DNA from: Agrypnia vestita
Lineage: Eukaryota; Arthropoda; Insecta; Trichoptera; Phryganeidae
Length of the DNA stretch: 64,000 nt
Assembly (NCBI GenBank): GCA_016648135.1
Contig: JADDOH010001528.1
Span: forward strand, 1 to 64,000
Direction: 5' to 3'
Position numbers and translations under genes: made by a program. Of this stretch, positions 12,401-22,963 are shown one piece after another. The notes under the pieces are model-generated. The model ran no database searches and had not been told where the DNA came from. It saw nothing but the letters and a program-made list of their open reading frames with translations. How positions within the stretch are numbered: position 1 is the stretch's first letter; each line of letters begins with the position of its first letter.

Positions 12401-14727
12401 AATTCGAGCCTAAGAAGTACACAGACATAATAAAATAATCTGTTTTTCGCCTCATCCATTTTTTTTTAATACATTATTTTATTACCTAAATGTTTACACA
12501 CGCATGTAAGTGAAAATTTATATGCATAGACCTCTCAGGACTCTCGAACCTTTTTCTAAATAAAAAAGCTAACTTACTTTACTATTTCCTCTAAGTGCAC
12601 AAGTACACGACCGCTGAATTTTCTGTTGCAGGCTGCGGGCTGGGCGCCCACACGGTGCACGAGACCCTGGACGTGAAGCACGTTCAGCTGGATTCCCTGT
12701 GCCACATTCACTGCAGCCAGCTTGGTCGCACGGGGCTTCTCGGCCTGGCTCGCGAGGCATACATCACCACCGTCAAGTTCTTTTCACATAGCTACAAGGA
12801 TGTGAGTCAAGCACATTTTTTTTTAGTGGACACATTCTCTATTGGATGGTGGAAACTATTCTCCAGTGGATGCTTGAATGTAACAGAACTCCTTAAATAT
12901 GAATTCACAGTCAAAAGAGATTTTTTTCTCAATCACACCATTAAATTGAATGTTAAATTTTTCCAAACATGGCATCCACAATAGTAGCTGTAGTGACACT
13001 TGCGCTGTTCTCTTTCCAGAGTGTGGATCACCTCACTTTCTCCTACAAGTTCGGCTCTTTCATGAAACTGGAGGAGCTCATGGACTGGAGGGAGCGACTG
13101 CACCGCTCGCTGCACCACGCCTGGTGTTCTATCGAAGGCTCCCATCTGGCCCTGCTCGGCGCCTGCTCCGCTGCGCAGGTTGCGGCCGCACTCCTAGCCG
13201 CGCCTGCCCCGCCCCCTTGGGATTTGCTCACGGACAACAGAGATCCCGGAGTGTCGGCGCACTGGGGCCCAGAGGAGGGAGAGAACGCTAATGCGGCGCA
13301 GTTCCGGCAAGATCGGGACTACCTTCGTCTGCGCTCGCTGCTGCTGGAGGGTCTGCGGGCCGGCCAGCAACTTGCGGGCGGAGAGGGAGCGGCAGCGGAG
13401 CGCTTGCGGGAGCTGATGGCAGAGCTCCGAGCCTTATCAGTAGACTTGCGAACGGAGACCCCGCCAGCACTCCCGGGAGTGCTGCCCTCGCGCTTGCCGG
13501 GTCTGCTGGCGCCCCCGCTGCTGGAGGCGTGCTGCGCGGGGCTAGCCTGCGTGGCGGGAGGGAGCGGGGAGGAGGAGCGCTGCTGCGAGCTGCTCCGGGA
13601 GTGCTATTCCTCCACCTGCGCGGCGCTGCAGCGACAGTCGGACTCCGCTGACCCGCTGTGGACGCACCGGGACACTATGGAGACTGTCGTTAACTTTCTT
13701 GAGGTACTTCCTTCTGTTCACCTTTAGCGTGTTAATAAAATATTACCTCTGAGGGAATGCTAATTCATCCTGTAATGAAAATGTTGCTCTTTATTATTCA
13801 TATAAATTTGAAGTTGGTTTAGATTTCACTTCATTCGTTGTTTTAAGATAATATGTATTTTTTTGTGTGCATACGGTGCATAGCCCCATGAAAAAATGAG
13901 TATACACAAAGAGATCCTCACAGCTTAATCATTAGCAGATATCACCATAAAAACTATGACTTTCTCAGAATCAACTACATGTTTTTTTTTAAAGTAGTCA
14001 AGATATCATGGATTACATTTGCAAACTCAATATAAGCATCACTTGGAAGAGTGTGACCATACAATTAGTTTTCAGTGCTAGATATTCCAGATGCCAGATA
14101 TATAGAAAACTATTAGGTTGAGTGATAAATAACTTCTAGCGCAGGTAGGTGGAATCCATTGTTCGTATTTATCCACTATGAGCCACCGGGACACGAGTAG
14201 TCTATCATGGGTGGAATTGGTGAATGTTAGTTACATTGTGTAAAGTATCACTTAAGCCAGCCACGCGATAGGTCGAAGCCCTATGAACACCCAAAAAATA
14301 CTACTTCCCCACATGAAAAAATAGGTTCGTCTGTATGAGATATATATTGATTAATGGTGTCCCCCTGGGGATAAAATCCAGTATTGCATATTTGAACATA
14401 CTCAAAATATTCTGAATATGCCTTTCCACATTCCAGGTGGTGTCCATCTTGTGCGCGGTGAGCGGCCAGTGCTGGGAATCAGCGGGCCGGGGAGGCAGAG
14501 GCGGGAGGAAGAAGGGCAGCGCCCCCGGTCCGCTGGCCACGGCCCTGCAGGAGGTGCTGACCGCCCTGGGTCCCCCGCTGCAGGCCTGGGCACTGCCCGC
14601 CGCGCTGGAGGGCCTGGCCCTGGGGCTCGCGCCGCCCTCCCAGCTGGCGGACGGCCACGCGCGGGCCGCGGCGACCCTAGCCCAGGCTGTCAAAGACAAG
14701 ATCAAATTCCTGTCCACTCTGACGTAG
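6392..14727 (+). CDS. NAA25: NAA25 / psidin, auxiliary subunit of NatB N-acetyltransferase (complete, 7 exons)
   Basis: This is the TPR-rich scaffold of the cytosolic, ribosome-associated NatB complex. It holds catalytic NAA20, which acetylates protein N-termini beginning Met-Asp, Met-Glu, Met-Asn or Met-Gln. In Drosophila the gene is psidin. Exons 6392-6458, 6622-6846, 8386-9132, 11261-11686, 12632-12801, 13020-13703 and 14437-14727 join with matching phases into 2610 nt, 869 residues plus stop. Human NAA25 is about 970 residues, so this one is somewhat short. Conserved anchors include RRLRPIYDWLD, LYEAAV, NPYYFWAVMS, QYFRQFGHKPCC and FSYKFGSF. All introns are GT-AG. Exons are much richer in GC than introns. 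A - strand OSBP gene converges on it downstream. Confidence 0.93.
6622..6846 (+). CDS. NAA25: NAA25 exon 2 (residues 23-97)
   Basis: Acceptor TTTTCCAG precedes the exon and donor GTGAGT follows it. It encodes WLDVGNNKKALQEIEKVLKK and ends DATLQVMTICYRESQQ: the first TPR-like helical hairpins. The GTG/ATG codons just upstream belong to the intron and are not starts. Confidence 0.93.
6847..8385 (+). other. NAA25 intron 2
   Basis: AT-rich intron of 1539 bp with donor GTGAGT and acceptor TTCTAG. Apart from a - strand LINE remnant at about 7483-7830 I see no feature. Confidence 0.8.
7483..7830 (-). pseudogene. LINE ORF2 C-terminal remnant in NAA25 intron 2
   Basis: Read on the - strand, FCGMEACTLTRDLIRSLEV is followed, after frame breaks, by MRHPEKYEILNFITPGKIAG and then WSTTELFRATVNKV. 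This order (GMEAWTL, HxMRHPEKYExL, GKIxGKR, STTELFRAAVNK) is the familiar C-terminal region of a widespread insect non-LTR retrotransposon. Stops and shifts make it dead. The clade is not certain (RTE-like or R4-like). Confidence 0.72.
8386..9132 (+). CDS. NAA25: NAA25 exon 3 (residues 98-346)
   Basis: The longest exon, 747 nt, lies between acceptor TTCTAG and donor GTATAC. It encodes DRVCPLYEAAVQKDPSNEEL, then NRPKNPYYFWAVMSIVLQAT, and ends LARLELYKRLRAQDKDAE. This is a block of TPR-like repeats that matches the middle of the NAA25 superhelix. An acidic insert near EREDERVDGEEGEADD replaces a shorter loop of the family. Confidence 0.94.
9133..11260 (+). other. NAA25 intron 3, with foldback structure and CG-dense block
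   Basis: The 2128-bp intron contains a long-range inverted repeat (about 9337-10828). Inside that is a CG-dense block at about 9630-10130, in which GCCGAGGCGTGGTGGCC near 9719 and GCCGAGGCGCGGTGGCC near 9826 form an imperfect direct repeat. No coding frame in it has family resemblance. Confidence 0.6.
9337..10828. repeat. Two-level foldback in NAA25 intron 3
   Basis: The outer arms at about 9341-9375 (word AGGAAACACCGATTTTGTTC) and 10792-10828 (ACAAAATCGGTGGTTCCTAA) are inverted. Inner arms at about 10398-10446 and 10718-10771 are also inverted, sharing GGATCCTGATTACA / TGTAATCGGGATCC and GCGCTAGCAAG / CTTGCTAGCGC. The structure suggests a decayed DNA transposon or nested foldback. No transposase is recognised. 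Confidence 0.5.
11261..11686 (+). CDS. NAA25: NAA25 exon 4 (residues 347-488)
   Basis: Acceptor GTTTGTAG and donor GTAATT bound 426 nt. It encodes GLLGSAGDLLLQYFRQFGHK then PCC, matching the conserved QYFxxFGxKPCC block, and ends SPSDYHCKLLAIKLYHIL. The middle (APAQPCPALALLAAQRR) is alanine/proline-rich and poorly conserved. Confidence 0.93.
12080..12170 (+). pseudogene. LINE reverse transcriptase fragment in NAA25 intron 4
   Basis: The + frame reads MDIKIHNEALTEQAHTNYLG then LTLDGHPK. An NYLGLTLD block preceded by a KIHNEAL-like strand is the palm/thumb border of Jockey-type reverse transcriptases. It is a small fragment with a stop soon after. It abuts DNA related to the foldback at 1559-1750. 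Confidence 0.5.
12632..12801 (+). CDS. NAA25: NAA25 exon 5 (residues 489-545)
   Basis: Acceptor TTGCAG and donor GTGAGT bound 170 nt. It encodes TLDVKHVQLDSLCHIHCSQL and ends KFFSHSYKD, parallel to the family block LDAKHIQxDTxGYL...FFHSNQKD. Confidence 0.92.
13020..13703 (+). CDS. NAA25: NAA25 exon 6 (residues 546-773)
   Basis: Acceptor CTTTCCAG and donor GTACTT bound 684 nt in phase 0. It begins SVDHLTFSYKFGSFMKLEEL, then MDWRERLHRSLHHAW, which aligns with the family segment YKYGAFEKIPEFIAFRNRL. WDLLTDNRDPGV matches the conserved WxDLRDNRDLxV motif. Cysteine- and leucine-rich helices follow. Confidence 0.93.
14200..14345 (+). repeat. Dispersed repeat fragment (GGTGGAATTGGTGAA type)
   Basis: The segment carries GGGTGGAATTGGTGAATGTT, then ATCACTTAAGCCAGCCA and a later TTCGTCTGTATGAGA. 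Related pieces lie at about 45640-45800 (+), 48280-48410 (+) and 56410-56500 (-), all sharing the word for TGATCACTTAAGCCA or its complement and/or the CTTACGGTGGAAT stretch. Class is unknown. Confidence 0.4.
14437..14727 (+). CDS. NAA25: NAA25 exon 7 (residues 774-869, stop)
   Basis: Acceptor CACATTCCAG opens the exon in phase 0. It encodes VVSILCAVSGQCWESAGRGG, a lysine/glycine stretch (GRKKGSAPG) that parallels the lysine-rich loop of vertebrate NAA25, and a C-terminal helix ending QAVKDKIKFLSTLT and TAG at 14725-14727. Confidence 0.92.
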   Translation: MVSILCAVSGQCWESAGRGGRGGRKKGSAPGPLATALQEVLTALGPPLQAWALPAALEGLALGLAPPSQLADGHARAAATLAQAVKDKIKFLSTLT

Positions 14728-14918
14728 TCCCGTCGGCCCCGAAGAACTCCTACTGTGATAATGTAGCAAACTCGCTTGTACAAGTGTCGTGTCACAGCTG
14801 TATTACTGTGCATCCGGGGATGAGGTGTTTTAGAATGTTTGACGTTACAAATGGTGCCGCGGAAAGTACAGAAACTCCATATCCGCAGTCGCGTGAATAA
14901 TTGTTAGATATGTGCTCT

Positions 14919-14924
14919 AATAAA
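14919..14924 (+). terminator. NAA25: NAA25 polyadenylation signal
   Basis: AATAAA lies 192 bp after the NAA25 stop codon, the first canonical signal downstream. Another AATAAA is at about 15218. Confidence 0.6.
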
Positions 14925-16858
14925 TTTGCTCTTTGAGGGAAGAAGTACAACTGGATACCGTACTGTCGCACTGACTGTGGGGCGCGTGTCCAGATATTCA
15001 CGGTGGAAGTGTGGCCGATAACCGTTGGGAAGTTAGAAGTGGTCTATTAATATATTGTACTCTTTAATTTTTGTTCTTTTGATACTGTTGATTTTAACCT
15101 TCCCTTTCTGGTGTTGTAAACTGAGTCGACACTGCCTCTAACTATGAATACCTCTGTAAATATATTAAATAATGACTTCATATTTTTGGTATTCCTCCGT
15201 GATATATTTATGCATTCAATAAAATAACTATAGGTCGAACACAATCAAAAGACCAGATTTGCCTGGTAAGAAGAAAGCGGGAGAAAGTTGCCTGGCAAGC
15301 CCTTATTACAAGCCTCAATATGATATTCCAAATAAATACATATTTTTTAGTTTAAAAAAAGGTTGCTTACTTACTAGAGAACCTTTTGTGTTCATTTTTT
15401 GCATCGTAACAACACACATATTTTTAGGCACATTCTTTTGAATGCGGTCCAGCTATACCCATAAGTATTTTCTGGATGCAAAACATCTAATGTTTTCTCA
15501 AAGGAAATGACATTAATTTGTCTATATTTGTATTGTTGGTGGGGAGTGGTGCGGGGAGCGCATGGCGAGATTGAAGATCGGAAATCGCCGATTATCACTC
15601 TAGTGGTGTCTTATGAGACTTTGTGCTGTCAATTGTGATGACAAAGTTTTTTCTCATTTTAACACGTTTACACAAAAATTAATAGATTAATTCATGATGA
15701 CGGTAGAACCTTTAATTCAAAATTCAAGGGACCTGTAAAAAATTATGAGTAACTCCGTTAATTCGAAATTCAAGGTATAAAAAAAATCTTCATGCGATTG
15801 CAAAATTTGACATGTCATGAAAAAAAGTAACCCATAAAAAGTTTTTACAATACTCCCTTTCTCATTTTCGGGTTTCGTGTCTGCCAGATGCGTTGGAGTA
15901 TTTTCATACAACTTAAAAGGGTTAAAAATCTACAAGCAGACGCCACGAGTTAAAAGAAAGGAAGTAAAAAAGCCATTAATTTTATGAAAAACTTTTGTAT
16001 TTCAGCATACGTATTTCAAAAATGCAATATTTATTATGTTAATACAAATATCGCAAAATTTCTATTACGAAAGTATCCGATATATTGACATATTTGTTGT
16101 TCTCACTTCGAAAAATCAAGTTTCTTTTTCAATATTGTCAATTCGAAAATATATTGATTTACGCAGTAAGGGCCTAAATATTATTTTGAATAACGAGTGA
16201 CAGGGGTTTTGGAATACTATGAAATTAACATTTTGGGACTTGTGCGTTTGAAAAATTTCGAATTCTGGCAAATATATGTATTATTATATACTATTAATAA
16301 ATGTGAAATATTTCCAATTTAAAAATCAAAAAGGTGTATATGTACGCTGAGTTTACAATACCAGAACATGCGTTTTAATTTTATCACTGTGTGGGAAAGG
16401 TTAAATATGTATTGGCATTTATTTTTTGTGTCTGGCGTCAGCAATGGTGATAACTTGCCGAGACCGATAACATGGGCATGGTCAGGAGGTCTGATGTGTG
16501 TGCGCTTGTCCATTACATTTCCCTCGGTCCCTGGCCGAGTCGGAGCGTACCATCCCTGGACGACCTCTGGACAGGGCCGATATGATATTGTAGATTTTTT
16601 ACCCACGTAACAAGGCATTTTCTTGGATTAGGAAACTGTCTAATCCCAGTACTGATTCATTATAAAACAAATATTCATCAAACACACAACACATCAAATA
16701 GGCAGTCCTTTTCTGTAAATAACAATATTGTTATTATTATCCTAACACTCAAAAATAGATGGAACGTATTCATTTTTATCCGTGTAATTACTTAATTAAT
16801 TTACATTTACGACTTCTGCAATTTTAGATGAACCTCGGGAAAGTAGCTGTAAATCTAC

Positions 16859-17040
16859 ATTTTTTTTTTAAATAGAGATGCGAACACGGAATACGTGCCA
16901 CATCAATATTCTTACTATTTTCAAACTAAGCTAAACGCTTGTGCTATGAAAATAGGACTAACCTGCTGGTCTGGAGTGAGGTTCGAACCTGCAACCTTTG
17001 GATCACGAGGCGAGAGTTCTAACCACAAGACCAACAAGGT
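16859..17040 (-). mobile_element. tRNA-derived SINE, copy 1
   Basis: On the - strand the copy starts CTTGTTGGTCTTGTGGTTAG and carries B box GGTTCGAACCTC. Then comes a tRNA-unrelated body (AGTCCTATTTTCATAGCACA, TATTCCGTGTTCGCATCTCT) and an A-rich 3' end. A box TGGTCTTGTGG and the B box mark it as RNA polymerase III-type. Confidence 0.8.
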
Positions 17041-18353
17041 AATCTAACAACATAGTCTAATGGAGGGGACTGTGAAGTATAAGGATTTATAAATACTTGT
17101 CATTAAAAACCCAAGACAGGAAGCAGAAATTGCATTACTTCTATGTCTACATATACAATGGTGTAATGTCACTTTTCAACACCCAACAGTTGTGCAATAA
17201 TGGCATATTTTAAAATTTAAAATAGCTAAATCAATATTTTGTTACACATGCATGGATTGTATTGTCAGACCTGTACACTGTTTGCTATTCTTAAAAAGAT
17301 GACCCGTTTATTTGATATCAAAGCGATATTTATATCATCACGCATTCCGGTCATCGCAATCTGGAATTTTGTCTAAAATATAAGTTTTTAATGAATATTA
17401 TATGAAATGAGAACAAATATTATTTCAAAAGTTGGTAGAAATCAGTTTGTTTCACAACCAAAGCGTTCAAATATTAAATTAAAGCAAATATTTTCAACAC
17501 CATGATAGAAATATTGACATTTGATAGTCTTCGACGTTTCTCTAATTTTGAGTGTTGGATAACAATCACTGAATAACTTAAATGTGTATACAAATAACAA
17601 TAATTTTATTTTCAGAATAGGTCAAAGGTTCATGTTAGTGAGAGATAAACTGGGATGTGTGTATTTGATTCTAGTGCCGATTAGTAACGGATTAGTCATC
17701 ATTCGCGGCAGAAAGTACCTTTCACCAACCAGTCATTGTTACAATCAGTCACCAATCGCAGTTTATCTAATCACTAGTGCGTAGGCTGTCACATATGATA
17801 GTGGGACCTAGCGGATGATCACAACTTAGGGTTATTTTTTTTAGTGATTTGAGGGAGTTAGTGATTTGTTTTATTAACATGATTTTATTACTGTTTTTTT
17901 TTATTAATCGCTAAAATAATGTTTATATAATTTTAATGGCCAGTGTCTACGGAAAGATACGCTTTGAGGTAAATCCTAGTGTCATGTATGTTGTGCATGT
18001 TTCGTTGTGGGTTCGTTACGGGTATAAACACCAACACAATGAAAAAATGTGCTTCGTACGCATGGATTTATACATACATAATTCGATTGTCTTTCTTAAA
18101 TGAAAAGACCTCCACGTGTCCAAATTTTGATTTTGAGATAAAGTCAGATATCAAATTGAGATTGGTAAAAAGAGACAGACACTTAAAACTATTTATTCGA
18201 TGTTCTATTTAACAGATGTGCACTCAAAAGTTACCTAGAAGTATGGATAATTACAACAATTTATTCTGAAAAGTTATACCAATAGGGCATTAAATTACAA
18301 TAATTTTTTTTACTTTTTCGCTGGGGAGATTCACATTCACCCAACTCATAATT

Positions 18354-18538
18354 CAGTAGCTTGTTGGTCTTGTGGTTAGGACTCTCGCCTCGTTATGAAA
18401 AGGTCGCGGGTTCGAATCTCATTCCAGACCAGCACGTTGGTCCTATTTTCGTAGCACAAGCATTTAGTTTGATTTGAAAATAGTAAGAATATTGATGTCA
18501 CACGTATTCCGTGTTTGCATCTCTATTTTTTTTTTAAA
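18354..18538 (+). mobile_element. tRNA-derived SINE, copy 2
   Basis: Full-length copy: A box TGGTCTTGTGG at 18365-18375, B box GGTTCGAATCT at 18409-18419, the shared body with ACACGTATTCCGTGTTTGCA, and a T-rich end that passes into AAATAAT. It lies in the intergenic region. Confidence 0.85.
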
Positions 18539-18912
18539 TAATAAATGGAACATCAACAGTTAATGTACTATCATTTGCCATTTGATGTACAATAAGTATG
18601 AAGTGACGACTCTCTGTGTACACACGGTGGACTACCGTAAGTTGTTTCTAAGGAATCTCAAGGGAATTTAGGATGTTGTCTGGAATCAAAAATCTCATTC
18701 GTGGACAGGCTTGACGGCAGTCCAGTTAGCCGGTTTTAGATCTTTTTCGAGTACTCGTCGTGTTGTTAACTCGCAGACATTAGGGAGATGTACTACGATG
18801 GCCGAGTTTAAAAATGATGTTTTAATTAAATATGTTTGATTGTGTGAGATTGATTTTGTTCCTCCTCCGACTGAGAGGCAGGTGTTTGTTGACCAAATTG
18901 AAATTCTTATTC

Positions 18913-19548
18913 GAGTGGTATAAAAGCAAAGGCAGCAATATACAAAAAAATTATTTAAAAATGTTTTAATGTCACCAAAGATTGCTGATTTAAAATGTAC
19001 TGAATTCGAGATTTTGAAGGAAATATAGCTCCTATTCCCATTAAAAGCAAAGGCAGTAATAGCCACCTCAACCAGTCAACCCCCGAGAATATTTCACGTG
19101 ACAAAATGGCCGCTTCATACTAAAGTGACAGTTGATTTCGATTTTAGACAGAAACATAACAAACGCAACGATATCCAATTACGTAAATAGCAAAAGCAGC
19201 AATGTAAGTTAAATATTTATTTATACACGTATAGAAATGGAAAACTAAGGGCCTGTTGTTTGATCAGAAGTAAGAGTGATAGTAATAATAGAAAAAAGCC
19301 TAGATTTTTGCATTCTCCACCAATCAAAACACCCGTTTTCATAAAAATCTATGCTTTTTGTTTAACTCTTACTCTAACTTCTGATCAAACAACAGGCCCT
19401 AAGGTGGCATTTGTTTTTAAAAACTAATTTTCAATGAGATGTAGGTTTCATAGATTCCAGAGAAATTTCCTTGAGTCGTGACGGGTATTTTGTGTTTATT
19501 TCAGAATTACCTCGGTGAGATATTGCTGCCTTTGCTTTCATAACACTC
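18913..19548. mobile_element. TIR element with GCAAAGGCAGCAATAT termini, carrying a nested MITE
   Basis: The left end reads GAGTGGTATAAAAGCAAAGG then CAGCAATAT. The right end is its inverse, with minor changes. The same word recurs inside in direct orientation (19046-19065 and 19190-19203), forming subterminal repeats. The 151-bp PIF-like MITE at 19249-19399 sits inside. No coding capacity is recognised. Related copies are at 30257-32104, about 44268-44480, about 53215-53400 and 61118-61505. Confidence 0.65.
19249..19399. mobile_element. PIF/Harbinger-like MITE (GGGCCTGTTGTTTGATC), copy 1
   Basis: Inverted repeats begin GGGCCTGTTGTTTGATCAGA and are near-perfect. The 3-bp direct repeats TAA (19246-19248 and 19400-19402) match the TWA target duplication of PIF/Harbinger. 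The element has 151 bp and no coding. A second copy is at 24883-25028. Confidence 0.85.
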
Positions 19549-19574
19549 ATTTGTGTTGTCTATTACCGTCGGGA

Positions 19575-20034
19575 TGTTATGAACCCGGATCCTTCTGCGA
19601 GAAGACGAGATGTTCAATCACCCGTGACAATTTATGTGCTCGTTGAAAAATGGAGAAATAGCTCAACAATGTTTTAATGTGCATTGAGACCCAACGCACG
19701 CTCTTCTAGAAGTTGCGTTCAGCTCGGGCGAGTCGCCGCACGGCACTTGAGTTTTGTTTGATCCAGACGAGGATTGGGCAACGGGTTTTGTTGTATTATC
19801 GCTGTCGGTGCTGGTGGAGGTGGGTGGGCCGGTTGTATAGCTTGTATAAATATGTAATGTAATCTGGAATTGTAAATATTTGTAAGAACCGCTGATGACA
19901 GTCATTAGTTTGTAAGGATTCGGTTTCAATAAATTTGTTCTGACTCTCCGTGCTTACTTTTCTTTACTCTCATTCTGCGCTGCGTGTTTGTGCCCACTCT
20001 AGATTCAAACTGACACGAATATGAACATGTGCAA
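19575..20034 (+). mobile_element. Possible solo LTR
   Basis: The segment starts TGTTATGAACCCGG and contains TTTCAATAAATTTGTTCTG (poly(A) signal of LTR style). The 5-bp repeats CGGGA flank it (19570-19574 and 20035-20039). The 3' end ...TGTGCAA lacks a clean terminal CA, so the exact boundary and the class are uncertain. Confidence 0.4.
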
Positions 20035-20439
20035 CGGGAACTTCATATAATATTCAAATGATCTTGTCCGTTTGTTTTAAGATCACAGCTTCCTTTTCTT
20101 TAGTTACTTAAAAAAAATAGATTCATACTTAAAGTATGAAACTATCTGAATTTTTTATTGTATTTGTTTATTATGCATTGTTCTTATTCAACATCGTTTG
20201 CTTTGTTTTGTATATTTGATTTTTAATAAAAAATGGTCTTACTCCAATCTGAGTGTGTAATGACTGGAGACTGCATTTTTACATAGCTCCAGTGTCCATG
20301 GAATATAAAAGGATCCCTGAGATGGTTTGGATTTACCTACGGATGACTAAAAAATATTTACGGTGAGTAAACGGAACATGACACTTCGTCCAATATCATG
20401 TTGACAATTGTCAATCAAGGATAGACTTGTGTATAGTGA

Positions 20440-20575
20440 TTGTAGTAAATAAAATATTAAAAACCTTGCAAAAATTTAAAATAGAATTTTTGTACAAGGT
20501 TTTTATCACTTCATTTGAATTGTATTGAAGCAAATTAATTTTTTATAATCGATATAAATTAAAGTTGAAATGCAC
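20440..20575. mobile_element. Family A MITE fragment
   Basis: The central hairpin is recognisable: AACCTTGCAAAAATTTAAAA opposite TTTTTGTACAAGGTTTTTAT, then ATAATCGATATAAATTA. Termini are missing. Confidence 0.45.
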
Positions 20576-22065
20576 TACTAAAGCGTGACGCCACTCCACA
20601 CATATCAGTCCTAATCATTCTCATATATTTAATATGTTCAGATACAAATAGATAACACGCTATGTGATGAAACGCAAAACACTCCCAAAGGGTCTATAAA
20701 TATCGGCGGCCATCACAAGTATGGCGATTGGTCCATTGAACTCCTCGGATTGATGTGTTTCGATTTTGATTGATGCCTGTTCGAATATGCTACACATTTT
20801 GAGATGAAAAATCTATTATAGGATTTTACTATTTTTATTAGTGTGAAGTATTTCTGGTACATCTATGGTGTGTAGGCAATAAAAAATATTAAGTTTTTTT
20901 TACACAAAATTATAAGTGCCCGCATTTGAATCACATTATCCTCTCACACGTTTCGCAACAATGATAGGTCTTGATGATCAGGCCTTATTTTCCATTCTTT
21001 ACCAAGTGAGAGAAGAGAAGAAAAGAGATAAGACAAAGCAAGCATATTCTATGATTAATTAAACCAGTTATTACAAAGCAAAGAATTAATACCACAATAA
21101 TGTACAGTGATAAATAAAATGGAAAAGAATATGTAAATTCTGCATCCGCACACTGCTTCGTTTTGATGGTGTTTATGAGTATAAACACAAACACGACGAA
21201 ACACTGCCTCGTACGCATGGCTCGCACATACTAATTTGGTTGCCTTTCTCAAATTGAAAGAGGTGTACATGTGTGAGGCTCGTTATGCACTTAATGGTAT
21301 TTGGTATGGTTTTCTAAAAATTATATTTCACACTTATTCAAGCAAAATCTCTAAAAAATGTAAATTTTTCCCTTATTTTCACGAAAAATTTGGTACTGTA
21401 ATAAATATAAAAGCCTGTCAAAATAAGCAGGGCAACGCTGAATTTACTAATCGGGGGTGACAACTACTGCTGCAGCCACCATAAATATATCCAACCTACA
21501 AATAAATATTTATAATACAACTCATTCTTCACGATTAAGTTGTATATACGAGAATTTCTCGTCATTATATCATTTTTGAATACTTTAATGACAAAACACG
21601 CGATAACATCCAGTCGATCCAGGTCGGCGTGTTGCCCGACGCATCGAAAGCAGTGTGTTTCCTGTTAACACCCGACACTACGTGTCAATCTTTCGAGAAC
21701 ATTCTTGGTTTATAGATATATTTTTTTAATTTTTGTTTAAAATGTCAGATGAGCAATTAATAGAATTTGTGAAACGGTACCCAGCGTTATATGATATGAG
21801 TTCAGGCCAATACTGTGATCATAGTATTTGAAATAATGCTAAGAAATTTTTTATTCAACTATTTCTGTATAAGATATATTCCTAAAATCTGTAATAAATC
21901 TTCATCCAGCTCGTCTTTAAATAGTAAATCCATTGCCACGTCAATACACTTCCGTCCGTACTAGCAAAGCGTGTTGTAGCATCACGTGGCATGTCGTATG
22001 TGTGTACGATTCGCATCAAGTGCCAACACATCACGTCGCGTCGCGATTTAGAAGTATGTTTCAAC

Positions 22066-22245
22066 CTTTACTGTAATGATAGTTCCAGCTTTGTGCAAAA
22101 AAAATATTGAGGAAAATATAATCTTTGATATTGCACATCTCCACAACTATGGATAAGCTCATGGTTGCTTGAACATTTTCGACTCATTATCAAGGCAGGC
22201 ATCCACCTGTAAAGTTTTTACTACTGGCTGTGGGACGCACTGTAT
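22066..22245. mobile_element. Family A MITE right-half fragment
   Basis: Core words ACTGTAATGATAGTTCCAGC, GGTTGCTTGAACATTTTCGA and ATCAAGGCAGGCATCCACCT are followed by a CACTGTATAT end. The left half is absent. Confidence 0.55.
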
Positions 22246-22747
22246 ATTACTTGTGTGTACATATACTAAGGTCACTACACTTTGTGTGCTACTATTCCAG
22301 GTGATGTAGAAGCTCTCGTAAAAAATGCGTGAAGGCAAGTCATTTAGTAATTTACAGCAAAACACTTTGAAATGAAATGAATAATTTCTTACAGCGCCAT
22401 TTTCGATTAAAAATGGCGCAGTATTGAAATTATCCATTATTATTAAGATTAATGAATTTATTCTTCCATGAGTCTGTGACCCAGGTATAATAGTGTACTT
22501 TGTCATCTATTCACCTTGTCGGAAGTGTTTAATCTTGCAGAATTATATTGAGAATTAATTGCCTTCGGCTAAAGGCCGGTCGCTTGATTAGTGGAAGTTT
22601 GCGTGCATTTTCCACTAATCAAATATCCCATTTGCGCAAAAATATGTTTTTTCATTAAGATAGTTGGACAGGAAAATAAATAACTCGAAAATAGAACATA
22701 ACATTATTTATTTAATGCAAAAAATAGTTTACAAATCACTTAAGGCC

Positions 22748-22963
22748 TCAACCCAACCCGTCCCTCCGGGCACTCCTTCCGGAGCAGCCGGGGAACGATA
22801 TCTCGTCCTGGTCATGCTTAAAGTCAAAAACTCTAAATAATGCTGATATTACATTGTTTCGCTCGCACTTCTTCGAATCCAAACCCAGGTCCGCTAGCTT
22901 CATTAAGTACCAACCGGCTAATTGCTCCCCAGAGAAATATGGGTGCAAGCGTAATATTTTCAC
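22748..22963 (-). other. Unassigned - strand open frame with nearby poly(A) signal
   Basis: The 71-codon frame MKILRLHPYFSGEQLAGWYL continues MKLADLGLDSKKCERNNVIS and ends RRDGLG. It stays open upstream to about 22980. About 50 bp past the stop (22713-22718 region) the - strand reads ATTAAATAAATAATG, a usable poly(A) signal. I recognise no family. It could be the end of a transposon ORF, a terminal exon of an unknown transcript or chance. Confidence 0.25.

Noticed and set aside
14301..14813. 170-codon - strand frame over NAA25 exon 7
   Set aside because: A shadow of the GC-rich coding exon; the + strand carries the conserved protein.
18354..18430. A functional tRNA gene
   Set aside because: A and B boxes are present but no complete cloverleaf with paired acceptor stem is visible, and four copies share the same non-tRNA 3' body, so they are SINEs.
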